From a candidate division CSSED10-310 bacterium (GTDB lineage Bacteria > CSSED10-310 > JAFGJC01): 64,000 bases of DNA. The notes under the pieces are model-generated. The model worked only from the letters and a program-made list of their open reading frames with translations, did not search any database and was not told the origin of the DNA. The position numbers and the translations under genes were made by a program. The stretch spans positions 310,001-374,000 of the forward strand of contig JAFGLW010000001.1 of assembly GCA_016927905.1 (NCBI GenBank), read 5' to 3'. Each line of letters starts with the position of its first letter. The first letter of the stretch is position 1. Of this stretch, positions 43,248 through 51,712 are shown piece after piece.

Positions 43248-44423
43248 CTATCTCTCCCCGGAGCGGCAAGGAATTAACAGGTTCTCATATTTTTTTTCAA
43301 TTATATCCCACGAATAATTCCGGATGTAATAATTCCGCCCCTGCACACCCAGGCGATCCGCCAGCGACCGGTTGTCAACCAGCAGTTGCAAGCTGTGGGC
43401 AAATTCCTCATAACCCCGGTAAGGCAATCCCCCGTTCGACCGTATGCATTGACCCAGCAATACTTCACAGGCTGCGTTCACCAGGACCGGACGCCCGCAG
43501 CGCCATGCTTCCAAGAGAACCATGGACAAGCTCTCATACTGACTGGGCATCACCAGCGCACACGCTCCCATCAGCGCGCAGGTCTTGTCCTCATCCGAAA
43601 CGAAACCAAGATGATGAATGTTGGGTTTTTCGGGAATGGGCATCACCGCATTTCCCGCCAGGAGCAGCCTGATATCTCCCCGGATCTCCCGGGTAAAACG
43701 CGTGAAATATCTGAACAGGTGATCGCAGCCCTTGTTTTTGTCGATTCGGCCGAGATACAAAATATATGGTTGGCGGTCGCCGAATTTCGTTTTCACTCGG
43801 TCCGGTCCGGGAAGCGGTGTTTCCAGGACACCGACCCCGACCACATCATTCGGAACAGTCTGATTATGAGCGATACTTTCAACCAGCTGTTTTTCTTCGG
43901 GAGCATTATAGATGATTCCGGCGGGCAGGTTGAAGATCTCCTTGAAAACATCCAGATACAGAGCGGGATCATGCTCCGCGGTCGGGACTAAAAAGGAGCG
44001 ACCGCTCAGTATTCTGAGCGCTTGAACCGTCGTCCAGTACCGGTAGCTGAACAGGATCCATGATTCAATATCTTTGCGCCTGGAAACGGCCGATATCAGC
44101 CTGGGGCAGTACGGACCGTTTTCTTCGATCCATCGATTCTGCATCTCAAGCGACTGCCTGTCGTAAAACACCAGGTTCTGAACATCGAAAAACCGCCTGC
44201 TGCTGCGCGTCCGCTTGACCGGAAACCTGTGAATGGTAACGCCGTTGACCGTCGATGTTCCCGGAGCATACTCATTGCGCCAGGTGATATAATCCCGGGC
44301 GCATGTGGTGAAAACCTCCACCGGATACTTTTTCGAAAGGTGCTCCGCGATCAACCGGCAGTGAAGTTCCGCACCGCCTGAGATTTTCATCCCATATCGT
44401 TGAACGACAAATCCGAGTTTCAT
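43248..44423 (-). CDS. GT4 glycosyltransferase (pair 2, member 1)
   Basis: The ATG at 44423 overlaps the upstream stop codon (ATGA), giving 391 residues. It begins MKLGFVVQRYGMKISGGAELHCRLIAEHL and has the donor-domain strand YILYLGRIDKNKGCDHLFRYF and ALVMPSQYESLSMVLLEAWRCGRPVLVN (GT4 E-x7-E type). The acceptor domain ends in SYRYWTTVQALRIL. It is clearly paralogous to the gene at 44420. It probably adds one sugar to the same glycan. Confidence 0.88.
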   Translation of the reverse strand: MKLGFVVQRYGMKISGGAELHCRLIAEHLSKKYPVEVFTTCARDYITWRNEYAPGTSTVNGVTIHRFPVKRTRSSRRFFDVQNLVFYDRQSLEMQNRWIEENGPYCPRLISAVSRRKDIESWILFSYRYWTTVQALRILSGRSFLVPTAEHDPALYLDVFKEIFNLPAGIIYNAPEEKQLVESIAHNQTVPNDVVGVGVLETPLPGPDRVKTKFGDRQPYILYLGRIDKNKGCDHLFRYFTRFTREIRGDIRLLLAGNAVMPIPEKPNIHHLGFVSDEDKTCALMGACALVMPSQYESLSMVLLEAWRCGRPVLVNAACEVLLGQCIRSNGGLPYRGYEEFAHSLQLLVDNRSLADRLGVQGRNYYIRNYSWDIIEKKYENLLIPCRSGER

Positions 44424-45592
44424 GATCTGTTCCGCAGGACGTTGTTCATCAGGATATCGTATTTCTCCATTATGATATCCCACCTGTAGTTTGCGGCAAA
44501 GTAACGGTGGCCGGAATCCCCCATTTTCTCGCGCAGATCGGCCCGATGCAGCATCAGGTCCACTGCTTCCCTGAATTCATCCGAATTCCGATAATACAAT
44601 CCGCCGCCCGACCGGAGACACTGACCTCTCAGAACCTCGCAATCCCCATTGCAAATCACCGGTTTCCGGGCGCGCCAGGCTTCCAGTACAACCATGGACA
44701 GACTCTCATACCTGCTGGGTATGACCAGGAAGACCGCACCGTTCAGCACCGCCTGTTTGTCCGCCTCTGATAGAATACCCAGATACCGGATGCCGGCATG
44801 TTCCGGCAAATCCATTTTCCGGTTTCCGGCAAATACCAGGTCCGGTATCATACCGGTCCCGCGGAAATACCGCATGTAGTCTCCGACCAACCGGGCACAT
44901 CCTTTCACCTGCTCGATTCTGCCGATATAAAGCATGTACGGTTTCATCAGATCAAGTTTCCTCAGGGTGGATTCCGTATCCACCTCAATTTGGGGGTGGA
45001 TCCCGGTACCCACAACCAATCCGAAAACATTCCGGTTGCCCGTAACGGTTTCAATCAGTTCCCGTTCTTCGGGGGAGTTATAGGCGATGGATCCGGGAGC
45101 GTGGAAGGTGTTTCTGTAAACGGGCAGGTGCATGGATCTGTCGTGTTCGGCCGTCGGTACCAGAATGGATCGGTCTCCCACCGACTTCAATCCCCGGAAG
45201 GTTGTCCAGTATCGGTATGAGAAAAAGATGAACAGATCGCAATCCGTTCGGGTTTCGAGGAATCGGATCAGGCCGGGACAGTAGGGACCCTGATCCCTGA
45301 CATACCGTTCCTGCTGGACCTCGGATGAATAACCATGCAGGATGCGAAAGGCAAGGTCCTCGAAATCAACCGGTCGCTCGATCTCCACGGCGAACCGGTG
45401 CACCGTGATTCCGTCGATTATATCCCTGCCTTCTGGATACACATTGGTCCAGGACAGATAGTCATCTGCACACGTCGTTGCAATCTCCACCGTGTGATTC
45501 CGGGCCATCTCCCCCGCAATCAGCCGACAATGATATTCCGCCCCTCCGACAATGGAATCTCCGTATCTCTGAACAACGAACAGAATTTTCAT
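44420..45592 (-). CDS. GT4 glycosyltransferase (pair 2, member 2)
   Basis: The 390-residue protein starts MKILFVVQRYGDSIVGGAEYHCRLIAGEM and shares ATTCADDYLSWTNVYP, SYRYWTTFRGL, YMLYIGRIEQVKGCARL and LVIPSRYESLSMVVLEAWRARKPVICNGDCEVLRGQCLRSGGGLYY with the paralogue at 43248. GT4 enzymes with this GGAEYHC start are typical of polysaccharide clusters. It overlaps the 181-residue gene's stop by 4 bp. Confidence 0.88.
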   Translation of the reverse strand: MKILFVVQRYGDSIVGGAEYHCRLIAGEMARNHTVEIATTCADDYLSWTNVYPEGRDIIDGITVHRFAVEIERPVDFEDLAFRILHGYSSEVQQERYVRDQGPYCPGLIRFLETRTDCDLFIFFSYRYWTTFRGLKSVGDRSILVPTAEHDRSMHLPVYRNTFHAPGSIAYNSPEERELIETVTGNRNVFGLVVGTGIHPQIEVDTESTLRKLDLMKPYMLYIGRIEQVKGCARLVGDYMRYFRGTGMIPDLVFAGNRKMDLPEHAGIRYLGILSEADKQAVLNGAVFLVIPSRYESLSMVVLEAWRARKPVICNGDCEVLRGQCLRSGGGLYYRNSDEFREAVDLMLHRADLREKMGDSGHRYFAANYRWDIIMEKYDILMNNVLRNRS

Positions 45593-46134
45593 TCAGCGGG
45601 ATCGCTGTCACCGAATGTATGACCCGGCAGGACCATTTTCTCCAGCGTCTTGAGTCTCTTTTCCAGAAATTCCTTCTCCCGTTCAATCCGATCCGCCCGA
45701 TTCGTCAGCGTGGTCAGCTGGATCTGCAGACGGGTCATTTCCCGTACCAGATTATGAATGAGATGAGCGAAGTAGAGATTTATCTGCGCCTGACGCCCCA
45801 CGATTTGATCGGTATACAATCTGACGAAGGGTCTGACCATTTTTTTGGCGGCGATGATCACTCTGGCTTTCAGACCCGTTCGATGGGAGGAGATGATATA
45901 ACCGGGATTCAGGTTCCAGCTGTGATCAGGGGACCGGAGCCGCTCCAGCAATGCGGAATCGATTTCCGCCTCCTCGGCATATTCCATGATTCTGGCTTCC
46001 GCAAGCTCAGCAATTCCTTCCTCGGTATAGATTCCCTGCCGTTGTTTGGTTTCGATCGCTTCCCGGATCCGCTTCATGATATCCGCAACATCCACTTCCG
46101 CCCCGATCTGAAAATTCTTCCACTGCTCGTCCAT
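45589..46134 (-). CDS. Helical protein of the glycosyltransferase cluster
   Basis: Start set at the ATG at 46134, behind GGGAGGAAATCC, giving 181 residues. An N-terminal DVADIMKRIREAIETKQRQG / YTEEGIAELAE motif occurs in proteins and methyltransferase N-termini of many O-antigen clusters. The middle part may form membrane-surface helices. The C-terminus (about 135-175) is a predicted coiled coil (LQIQLTTLTNRADRIEREKEFLEKRLKTLEKM). It leads the GT4 operon and is divergent from the CtpA gene. Function unknown, perhaps a scaffold for the glycosyltransferases. Confidence 0.7.
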   Translation of the reverse strand: MDEQWKNFQIGAEVDVADIMKRIREAIETKQRQGIYTEEGIAELAEARIMEYAEEAEIDSALLERLRSPDHSWNLNPGYIISSHRTGLKARVIIAAKKMVRPFVRLYTDQIVGRQAQINLYFAHLIHNLVREMTRLQIQLTTLTNRADRIEREKEFLEKRLKTLEKMVLPGHTFGDSDPAE

Positions 46135-46241
46135 TGGATTTCCTCCCGTCTCCATGCATGCCGCATTTTACCATCTTGGGTGACCGGAGCCAACACGTGA
46201 GTGCTTGCATTTGTTCAAACCCGTTGTTAAGGTTTGAAGAG

Positions 46242-47861
46242 ATGAAAACCGTGTCCGTCCGCAATAATTCAATCTCCCTTAATACAGCATTGTTATGGGG
46301 TGTCATTCTGGGAACATCCGTTTGTCTGATTATGCTGGTAAAAATCCTCGCCGTCCGAGCCGGTACACCCCCGCAGGACATCGAATCCGCCCTGAGTCTT
46401 GTGGCTTCGACCCTTAATCAAATCGAAAAAACGAGTTATCGAGGGGATTCGGTGAAAGAAACCGTTTATTCCGGCATACACGGGATGATGCGCACCCTGG
46501 ATCCTTATTCTCAATTCCTGGAAGAAGATGCATACCAGTTCACTCAGGAACAGCAGGAAGGCAGTTTTTTCGGGATCGGAATATCGTTCGATATCCGCGA
46601 CGGTCAGTTGATGGTGGTCTCCCCCATCGAAGGATCCCCGGCCTGGAAACTGGGTATCAAACCGGGAGATGTCATTGTCGAAATCGAGGGTAAATCCGCA
46701 GCCGGAATCACAACTTCGGATGTCGTCAGTAAACTGAGAGGCGAAAAAGGCACTCAGGTCAACATAACCGTGCAGCGACCGGGTGTGACCGAACCGCTGA
46801 GATTTATAATCATGCGGGATCGAATCGAGTTGAACAGCGTCCGGGGCGGTTTTATACTGGAAGGCAATATCGGTTATGTACGGATCAGCGAGTTTTCATC
46901 CAATACCGGAGCGGAACTGGTCCACATGCTGAATCATCTGGAGACGGAGAATCTTTCGGGTCTGCTGCTGGATCTCCGTTTCAACGGCGGAGGGTTGCTG
47001 TCCGCAGCCGAAGAAGTTTGCTCCCTGTTTCTGAAAAAAGACTTGTTGATCGTTTCCACCAAAGGAAGGCGGCTGAATACCAAATCCGAGCTGCGGGTGA
47101 AGAAAAACGGTAGGTATTCAGACATCCCGCTGATTGTGCTGGTGAATGAACACAGCGCCAGTGCATCCGAAATCGTTGCGGGTGCCATCCAGGATCATGA
47201 CCGGGGACTTGTCGTGGGTTCACCCACACACGGGAAAGGACTGGTGGGAAGTCAGTTCGCAACAAAACTGGGTACCGCCGTCCAGTTGACATCGGCTCAA
47301 TATTTCACACCCTCCGGGCGATTCATCCAGAAACCTTATGACATCCCCCACCGGGACCGCTCCGGTTCTCGTCAGGACGAATCACCCGATGTTCCGGAAC
47401 AACTCCACCAGACGGATATGGGCAGAAAAGTATACGGCGGTGGCGGGATCACACCGGATGTGCATGTGATCGAATCAGCGCTGTCACCCAATGCATTCGT
47501 CCTGGAAGAACGAGTGGTGTTTTTCGATTTCGCCGTCAAACACCAGACGAAATGGAACGATATCCTGGTTCAGGGGGAGATATCTCCCGGATTGCTGGAT
47601 GAATTTCTGGCATTTTGCAGCCGGATCGATATCGCCCTGGATAACGAACAACTTCCTGAAGATTACGACTATATTCGAACTGCTCTGAAACGGGAGTTCT
47701 TTTCTGTTTATCTCGGTTCGGAACAGGGCGAAAAAATACGAGTCGAAAACCTTACAATTATCCGGGAAGCCATGAAACTCTTTCCGGAAATGAAGAGTAT
47801 TCTGACCAGCAGAACCGATCTATCGCCTGAAAAAGCTCCCGATATCGAATCAACCAGTTAA
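46242..47861 (+). CDS. Carboxy-terminal processing protease (CtpA/Prc-type, S41)
   Basis: The ATG at 46242 gives 539 residues; upstream frame sequence is noncoding-like. A membrane anchor (LLWGVILGTSVCLIMLVKI) precedes the usual SGIHGMMRTLDPYSQFLEEDAY, a PDZ domain (GIGISFDIRDGQLMVVSPIEGSPA, WKLGIKPGDVIVEI) and the S41 core with catalytic Ser in NEHSASASEIVAGAI and Lys in GSPTHGKGLVGSQF. It trims C-termini of periplasmic proteins. A soluble C-terminal region is family-typical. Confidence 0.94.
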   Translation: MKTVSVRNNSISLNTALLWGVILGTSVCLIMLVKILAVRAGTPPQDIESALSLVASTLNQIEKTSYRGDSVKETVYSGIHGMMRTLDPYSQFLEEDAYQFTQEQQEGSFFGIGISFDIRDGQLMVVSPIEGSPAWKLGIKPGDVIVEIEGKSAAGITTSDVVSKLRGEKGTQVNITVQRPGVTEPLRFIIMRDRIELNSVRGGFILEGNIGYVRISEFSSNTGAELVHMLNHLETENLSGLLLDLRFNGGGLLSAAEEVCSLFLKKDLLIVSTKGRRLNTKSELRVKKNGRYSDIPLIVLVNEHSASASEIVAGAIQDHDRGLVVGSPTHGKGLVGSQFATKLGTAVQLTSAQYFTPSGRFIQKPYDIPHRDRSGSRQDESPDVPEQLHQTDMGRKVYGGGGITPDVHVIESALSPNAFVLEERVVFFDFAVKHQTKWNDILVQGEISPGLLDEFLAFCSRIDIALDNEQLPEDYDYIRTALKREFFSVYLGSEQGEKIRVENLTIIREAMKLFPEMKSILTSRTDLSPEKAPDIESTS

Positions 47862-47945
47862 AGCATCCGGATCGTTTAAATCTCCATGAGAACGGTTTTA
47901 AACCTGCCGTAATTCGCAGTCGGCATGCCGCTTTTTATCCAGCGG

Positions 47946-48644
47946 TTATTCTGTTGTTTCGGCTGGTTCGGTGACATGTGGATTCTTTCCGGGGGATCGG
48001 AGTGCTTTCAAGATCCATCCCGAGGCGTATACAAACCATAAGAATGCCGGGACAATCATGGATCCGGCCTGTTCCATCAACCCGAAAAAAGCCCTGAAAA
48101 CACTGATCTTCACCTTCAAACTCCGGTAAGATGTGAACTGGGGCGAATCGAGAGCCAGTTTTTGAATCTTGAAGTATCCGCCGGTATCCTGAGTCTGAAA
48201 ATAATAATACCGTATCCCGTTATAAACGTGGAAAATATGGGTGAGATTCAAAATCACCGTTCCGGCTATCAGAAAAACGATCAGTCGTCTCCGGGATACC
48301 CAGGGTGACGCCAGAAGCAGCGCGATAAACGGTATAAAATTGTAATGCGCTACATTCAAGTTGACCTTGAAAGTAACCGGTTCAAACTTCTGCAGCGGGA
48401 TGGGACTGTCCGTGAATGGTCCACACATCAATGCCAGGATTCCACGATCCGGATCGAACTGAATGTCCAGAAGGTTAATCTTTTCACGGGTCAATGATAT
48501 CACGGCGGATTTCAGGATATGATTATATGGAATCCGAACGGTTCGCCATAGCATCCAAGCCAGGAAGGTGAACACAAAAAACTTGAAGAAAAATAACAGA
48601 TATCCTTTGCCGCCGGGATTCCAGAAACTCCGCCAGGCATTCAT
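47946..48644 (-). CDS. Exosortase-associated membrane protein
   Basis: The 232-residue protein has three or four hydrophobic helices (residues about 13-34, 95-115, 122-140 and 195-220) around a periplasmic loop. It begins 2 bp after the exosortase gene. It resembles the exosortase H-associated membrane proteins in size, membrane layout and neighbourhood. That assignment rests more on context than on a motif I can name. It probably forms a complex with the exosortase. Confidence 0.65.
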   Translation of the reverse strand: MNAWRSFWNPGGKGYLLFFFKFFVFTFLAWMLWRTVRIPYNHILKSAVISLTREKINLLDIQFDPDRGILALMCGPFTDSPIPLQKFEPVTFKVNLNVAHYNFIPFIALLLASPWVSRRRLIVFLIAGTVILNLTHIFHVYNGIRYYYFQTQDTGGYFKIQKLALDSPQFTSYRSLKVKISVFRAFFGLMEQAGSMIVPAFLWFVYASGWILKALRSPGKNPHVTEPAETTE

Positions 48645-48646
48645 TA

Positions 48647-49207
48647 TCAGACGGTTTCGGTGCCGGTCGACGGTTCGATCGGCTGTGCCGGTGTCCGGAT
48701 CATTTTCTCCTTCCAAAACATCCAGAAACCGATCACGAAAATAATGAAAATACCCTGCCAGAGATATTCATGATAGAAATCAAAATGCGTTCGCCATTTC
48801 ATGCCGATGATGCCGAGCGCGGCCATCCGGACGGTGTTGATGAGGTAGAGACCCGCTATGCCGACGACCAGTCCATAGATTTTCTCTATAAACCGGGCAG
48901 GATATGCAATGACGGCGGAAGCATAGATCATCATGCCGAAGATGCCCGCACAATGATAGATGATCGTGAAAGAGAATCCCGGAAGTTGGACCCGCTGCTG
49001 CACTGCATGTGCACTGATTCCCACGATCTTGAGGACCATCGCCACAGACTCCGCCATGATCTCCGGCAGATAGCGCGCGATATAGTTTTCCGAGACTTTC
49101 CAGTGCAGTAAAAAATAAAACAGCAGACAGAAGTAGCCGAACAATGCGTAGAATTTCAGCAATACCGTGTTTAATTTGATGAATTCAATCACCCTTGAAA
49201 GCTTCAA
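48647..49207 (-). CDS. Exosortase (small, XrtH-like)
   Basis: The 186-residue membrane protein carries the exosortase/archaeosortase triad: Cys86 in IYHCAGIFGMMIY, Arg127 in NTVRMAALG and His146 in FYHEYLWQG. There are about five helices. It cuts C-terminal sorting signals and joins or anchors the product. XrtH-type enzymes of this size handle IPTL-like signals. The VWA protein at 35363 ends in a related IPATS motif. TTG start behind GGAGG. A strong promoter lies 50-75 bp upstream. Confidence 0.9.
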   Translation of the reverse strand: MKLSRVIEFIKLNTVLLKFYALFGYFCLLFYFLLHWKVSENYIARYLPEIMAESVAMVLKIVGISAHAVQQRVQLPGFSFTIIYHCAGIFGMMIYASAVIAYPARFIEKIYGLVVGIAGLYLINTVRMAALGIIGMKWRTHFDFYHEYLWQGIFIIFVIGFWMFWKEKMIRTPAQPIEPSTGTETV

Positions 49208-49234
49208 AAAAATCCTCCACGCGAATAAAAAACC

Positions 49235-49262
49235 TTGATCCGCGATAGAAAAACATTATATT
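49235..49262 (+). promoter_or_regulatory. Possible promoter of the TPR membrane gene
   Basis: TTGATC (49235-49240), 16 bases, TATATT (49257-49262) on the plus strand. It overlaps the opposite-strand promoter of the exosortase genes, so the two would compete. Confidence 0.4.
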
Positions 49263-49282
49263 TAGAAAGATCGACCCGTCAA
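49255..49282 (-). promoter_or_regulatory. Strong promoter of the exosortase operon
   Basis: On the minus strand TTGACG (49277-49282), 16 bases, TATAAT (49255-49260); the -10 is perfect and the -35 matches five of six. The start of transcription would be about 40 bases before the TTG at 49207. Confidence 0.6.
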
Positions 49283-49322
49283 GAGCGATTCGGGGGCAAA
49301 AAACAGCTTAAAACGGAATAAG

Positions 49323-50201
49323 ATGGACGAACATTTAAAACTGGTATCTGAAAAAAACGAAAGGCTGCACCAGATCGCCCTTTCCCTGTTCCGAAACGGC
49401 GACTCCGAAACGGCGATCCGGTGCTGGAATAAAATCAGGAGTGTCGATCCGGCGTTCCCGGAGATCAACCGGTGGCTCCGATCCGCCAGGTTGAAGGCCG
49501 AATCGTCGTCGACGGGGGTACCCCCTGGAAACGAGCGATGGGTTTTCAAAACGCAGCTGGACCTTGCCGAACATTACGGGCACAAACTGCCGAACAAAAC
49601 CCGGTTTACCTTTCGTTCCGGAGGAACGCTCCCGGTGAAGCGAATCCGGCACCGTCATATCGCCTATGCACTCCTGGTGGGCATGGCCCTATTTTTCTGG
49701 ATCTCCGCCCGAAACATGCGCAGTTACCTTCTGATTCAGCAACCGGAATCCGGCGACATCAGCTGTTACCGGGGAACATTCTTCCCGTACGGATGGGAAA
49801 AAATCGACACGCTCAAGATTGGTCTTTCGGAAAACTGGGAGCAGGATCTGGATGATGCCAGGCTGGCAAATTCATTGATTCACGGTTATAAGATTCGCGG
49901 CGCGGACGAGCTGGATTCCACAATCATCCATTTATACAAATCACTTGGGAAAAAAGCTCTGACCATCAAGACGATCGAACAGCAGGAACTGGCTATCTAT
50001 TATTTCTCGAGAATAGAAAAAGCCGCGTACCGGAACCTGGTGTTGAACGATCTCGCCACCGCCTATGTCAATCTTGCCCGACTTCATTATGAGCGGGGAA
50101 ATCGATCGCAGGCGCTCAAACACGTCGCCACGGCAAGAAGATACATTCCGGATTTCCCGGGAGCCGAACAGCTGTTGTCCCGGATTCACCCGTCATTCTG
50201 A
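49323..50201 (+). CDS. TPR-like protein with a single membrane segment
   Basis: The 292-residue protein has a TPR-like N-terminus (HQIALSLFRNGDSETAIRCWNKIRSVDPAF), one transmembrane helix at about residues 112-130 (HIAYALLVGMALFFWISA), and C-terminal TPR-like helices (AYVNLARLHYERGNRSQALKHVATARRYIP). It has no signal peptide, so the C-terminal part is probably outside. Function unknown. It faces away from the exosortase genes. Confidence 0.7.
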   Translation: MDEHLKLVSEKNERLHQIALSLFRNGDSETAIRCWNKIRSVDPAFPEINRWLRSARLKAESSSTGVPPGNERWVFKTQLDLAEHYGHKLPNKTRFTFRSGGTLPVKRIRHRHIAYALLVGMALFFWISARNMRSYLLIQQPESGDISCYRGTFFPYGWEKIDTLKIGLSENWEQDLDDARLANSLIHGYKIRGADELDSTIIHLYKSLGKKALTIKTIEQQELAIYYFSRIEKAAYRNLVLNDLATAYVNLARLHYERGNRSQALKHVATARRYIPDFPGAEQLLSRIHPSF

Positions 50202-50233
50202 ACGGGATGCCCGGCGGGCGGCAGATCGCTGTT

Positions 50234-51571
50234 TCATACATTGCCTGCCGATCCGGGGGAAATCATCAGTGGTTGACCCGTGTTTTCAACCACCGCCAGC
50301 CATTCTGGACCGTTTGGATTCAGTGATTTGCGTCTGGATATCGCCAGTTCCATGGGAATATGGACAAATTGACCGTGCCAGGTTCCCACGATTATTTTCG
50401 TCCGTCCGGCAAACGCCGCATGAACGGCATTTTCCGACAGTTCGAAACAGAAGATACTGTCATCGGCACTGGCAGTCGTTGCACGGATCAGATAGCTTGG
50501 ATCGAAGTATTTTATGGTGAATTCCATTCCCGTATCTTTCAGGTAGCTATCGATGCGTTCCTGGAGAAACTTCCCGATATCCGCGAGCCGCTGATTTCCG
50601 GACGGATCCGTTCCGAGCTCTTCGGACCGGTCCCGCATCAGGTGCTGTCCAGCCCCCTCTGCAACGACGATCAGCGCATGCTTTCTCTGGTTCAGGCGTT
50701 TTTCGAGATGTTGCAGGAATCCATATTCACCTTCAAGTTCAAACGGCAGCTCGGGAACCAGAACGAAGTTGGCTTCTCCGCTGGCGAGCGCGGCCCGGGC
50801 AGCGATATAGCCGGAATACCGCCCCATCAGCTTGACCAACCCGATCCCGTTCGGTGCGCCCCGGGCCTCGGCATGAGCGGCATCAATTACTTCCTTGGCC
50901 TTGGCGACGGCGGATGAAAATCCGAAACTCCGGTCAATGAACGCGATATCGTTATCGATGGTTTTGGGTATTCCGATGATTGCGATATCCATATTCCGTC
51001 TACGGGCTTCCGCGCCGATCTCGATGGCACCCCGAATCGTACCATCGCCACCGATGGGAAACAGCATATTGATGTTCCGTCGCTGCAAAAAATCAACCAT
51101 TTCGACGATGTTGTACATCCCCCGGGATGATCCCAGAAAGCTCCCTCCCCGATCCGTAATATTCTCCACAACCTCAGGACTCAAAGGCATGGCCGTTCCA
51201 CCGTGTCGCAGGGTCATGCCCCGATAGCCATATCGAATTCCGAATATTTCGGTGACCCGATACCGATAATGGAGCGTCATGACAAGAGAACGGATGACAT
51301 CATTCAGCCCCGGACATAAACCGCCACAGGTCACGATGGCCGCCCGGGAACCCGCCGGATCGAAATACAGCATCTTTCTGGGACCGGCCAGCTCGAAACA
51401 GTGCGGTTCCCTGCCCTCATCCCGGTACTTTTTCCAGACCGACCAGCTGGGATTGACCAACGGTTTATCATCCTCGTCTACAAAATTGGCAATGCAGTCA
51501 TCGTCCCGTTCGGACAGCGCCAACGGGGACTCGAACCGGGGATCACCCAAAATTTCCGCTTCGTATTTCAT
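50234..51571 (-). CDS. 6-phosphofructokinase (plant-type)
   Basis: The 445-residue protein belongs to the long PFK clade that includes plant and trypanosome enzymes. It has TCGGLCPGLNDVIRSL, FGIRYGYRGMT, the GGDGTIRGA phosphate-donor loop, PKTIDNDIAFIDRSFGFSSAV and the MGRYSGYIAARAAL region. GGDG favours ATP, whereas PPi enzymes have GGDD. The Lys of PKTIDND is shared with both PPi enzymes and plant ATP enzymes. ATP use is therefore likely but not certain. It commits sugar to glycolysis. Confidence 0.92.
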   Translation of the reverse strand: MKYEAEILGDPRFESPLALSERDDDCIANFVDEDDKPLVNPSWSVWKKYRDEGREPHCFELAGPRKMLYFDPAGSRAAIVTCGGLCPGLNDVIRSLVMTLHYRYRVTEIFGIRYGYRGMTLRHGGTAMPLSPEVVENITDRGGSFLGSSRGMYNIVEMVDFLQRRNINMLFPIGGDGTIRGAIEIGAEARRRNMDIAIIGIPKTIDNDIAFIDRSFGFSSAVAKAKEVIDAAHAEARGAPNGIGLVKLMGRYSGYIAARAALASGEANFVLVPELPFELEGEYGFLQHLEKRLNQRKHALIVVAEGAGQHLMRDRSEELGTDPSGNQRLADIGKFLQERIDSYLKDTGMEFTIKYFDPSYLIRATTASADDSIFCFELSENAVHAAFAGRTKIIVGTWHGQFVHIPMELAISRRKSLNPNGPEWLAVVENTGQPLMISPGSAGNV

Positions 51572-51712
51572 GATTCAGGTCCCTTTGCATCCTTTCCAGT
51601 CGCCAAAACGAACCCATTCTTCAAAATGGTTTCGTCTTTTGAATTTCCCGGATCTCCGCTTCCAATCGCATCCTACCTCAGTTACAATGAACATGGCAAT
51701 GCAGGAGCTGAA

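Noticed and set aside
46201..46241. Possible ctpA promoter TTGCAT-17-TAAGGT
   Set aside because: The -10 would end only about eight bases before the start codon, leaving no room for a ribosome site.
47862..47945. Possible terminator after ctpA (CGGCATGCCG then TTTTT)
   Set aside because: The inverted repeat leaves only a 3-bp stem around a 4-base loop, too weak to call.
51401..51712. N-terminal extension of the GGDEF frame
   Set aside because: It is antisense to the phosphofructokinase gene, has no domain features, and a strong ribosome site points to the ATG at 51713.
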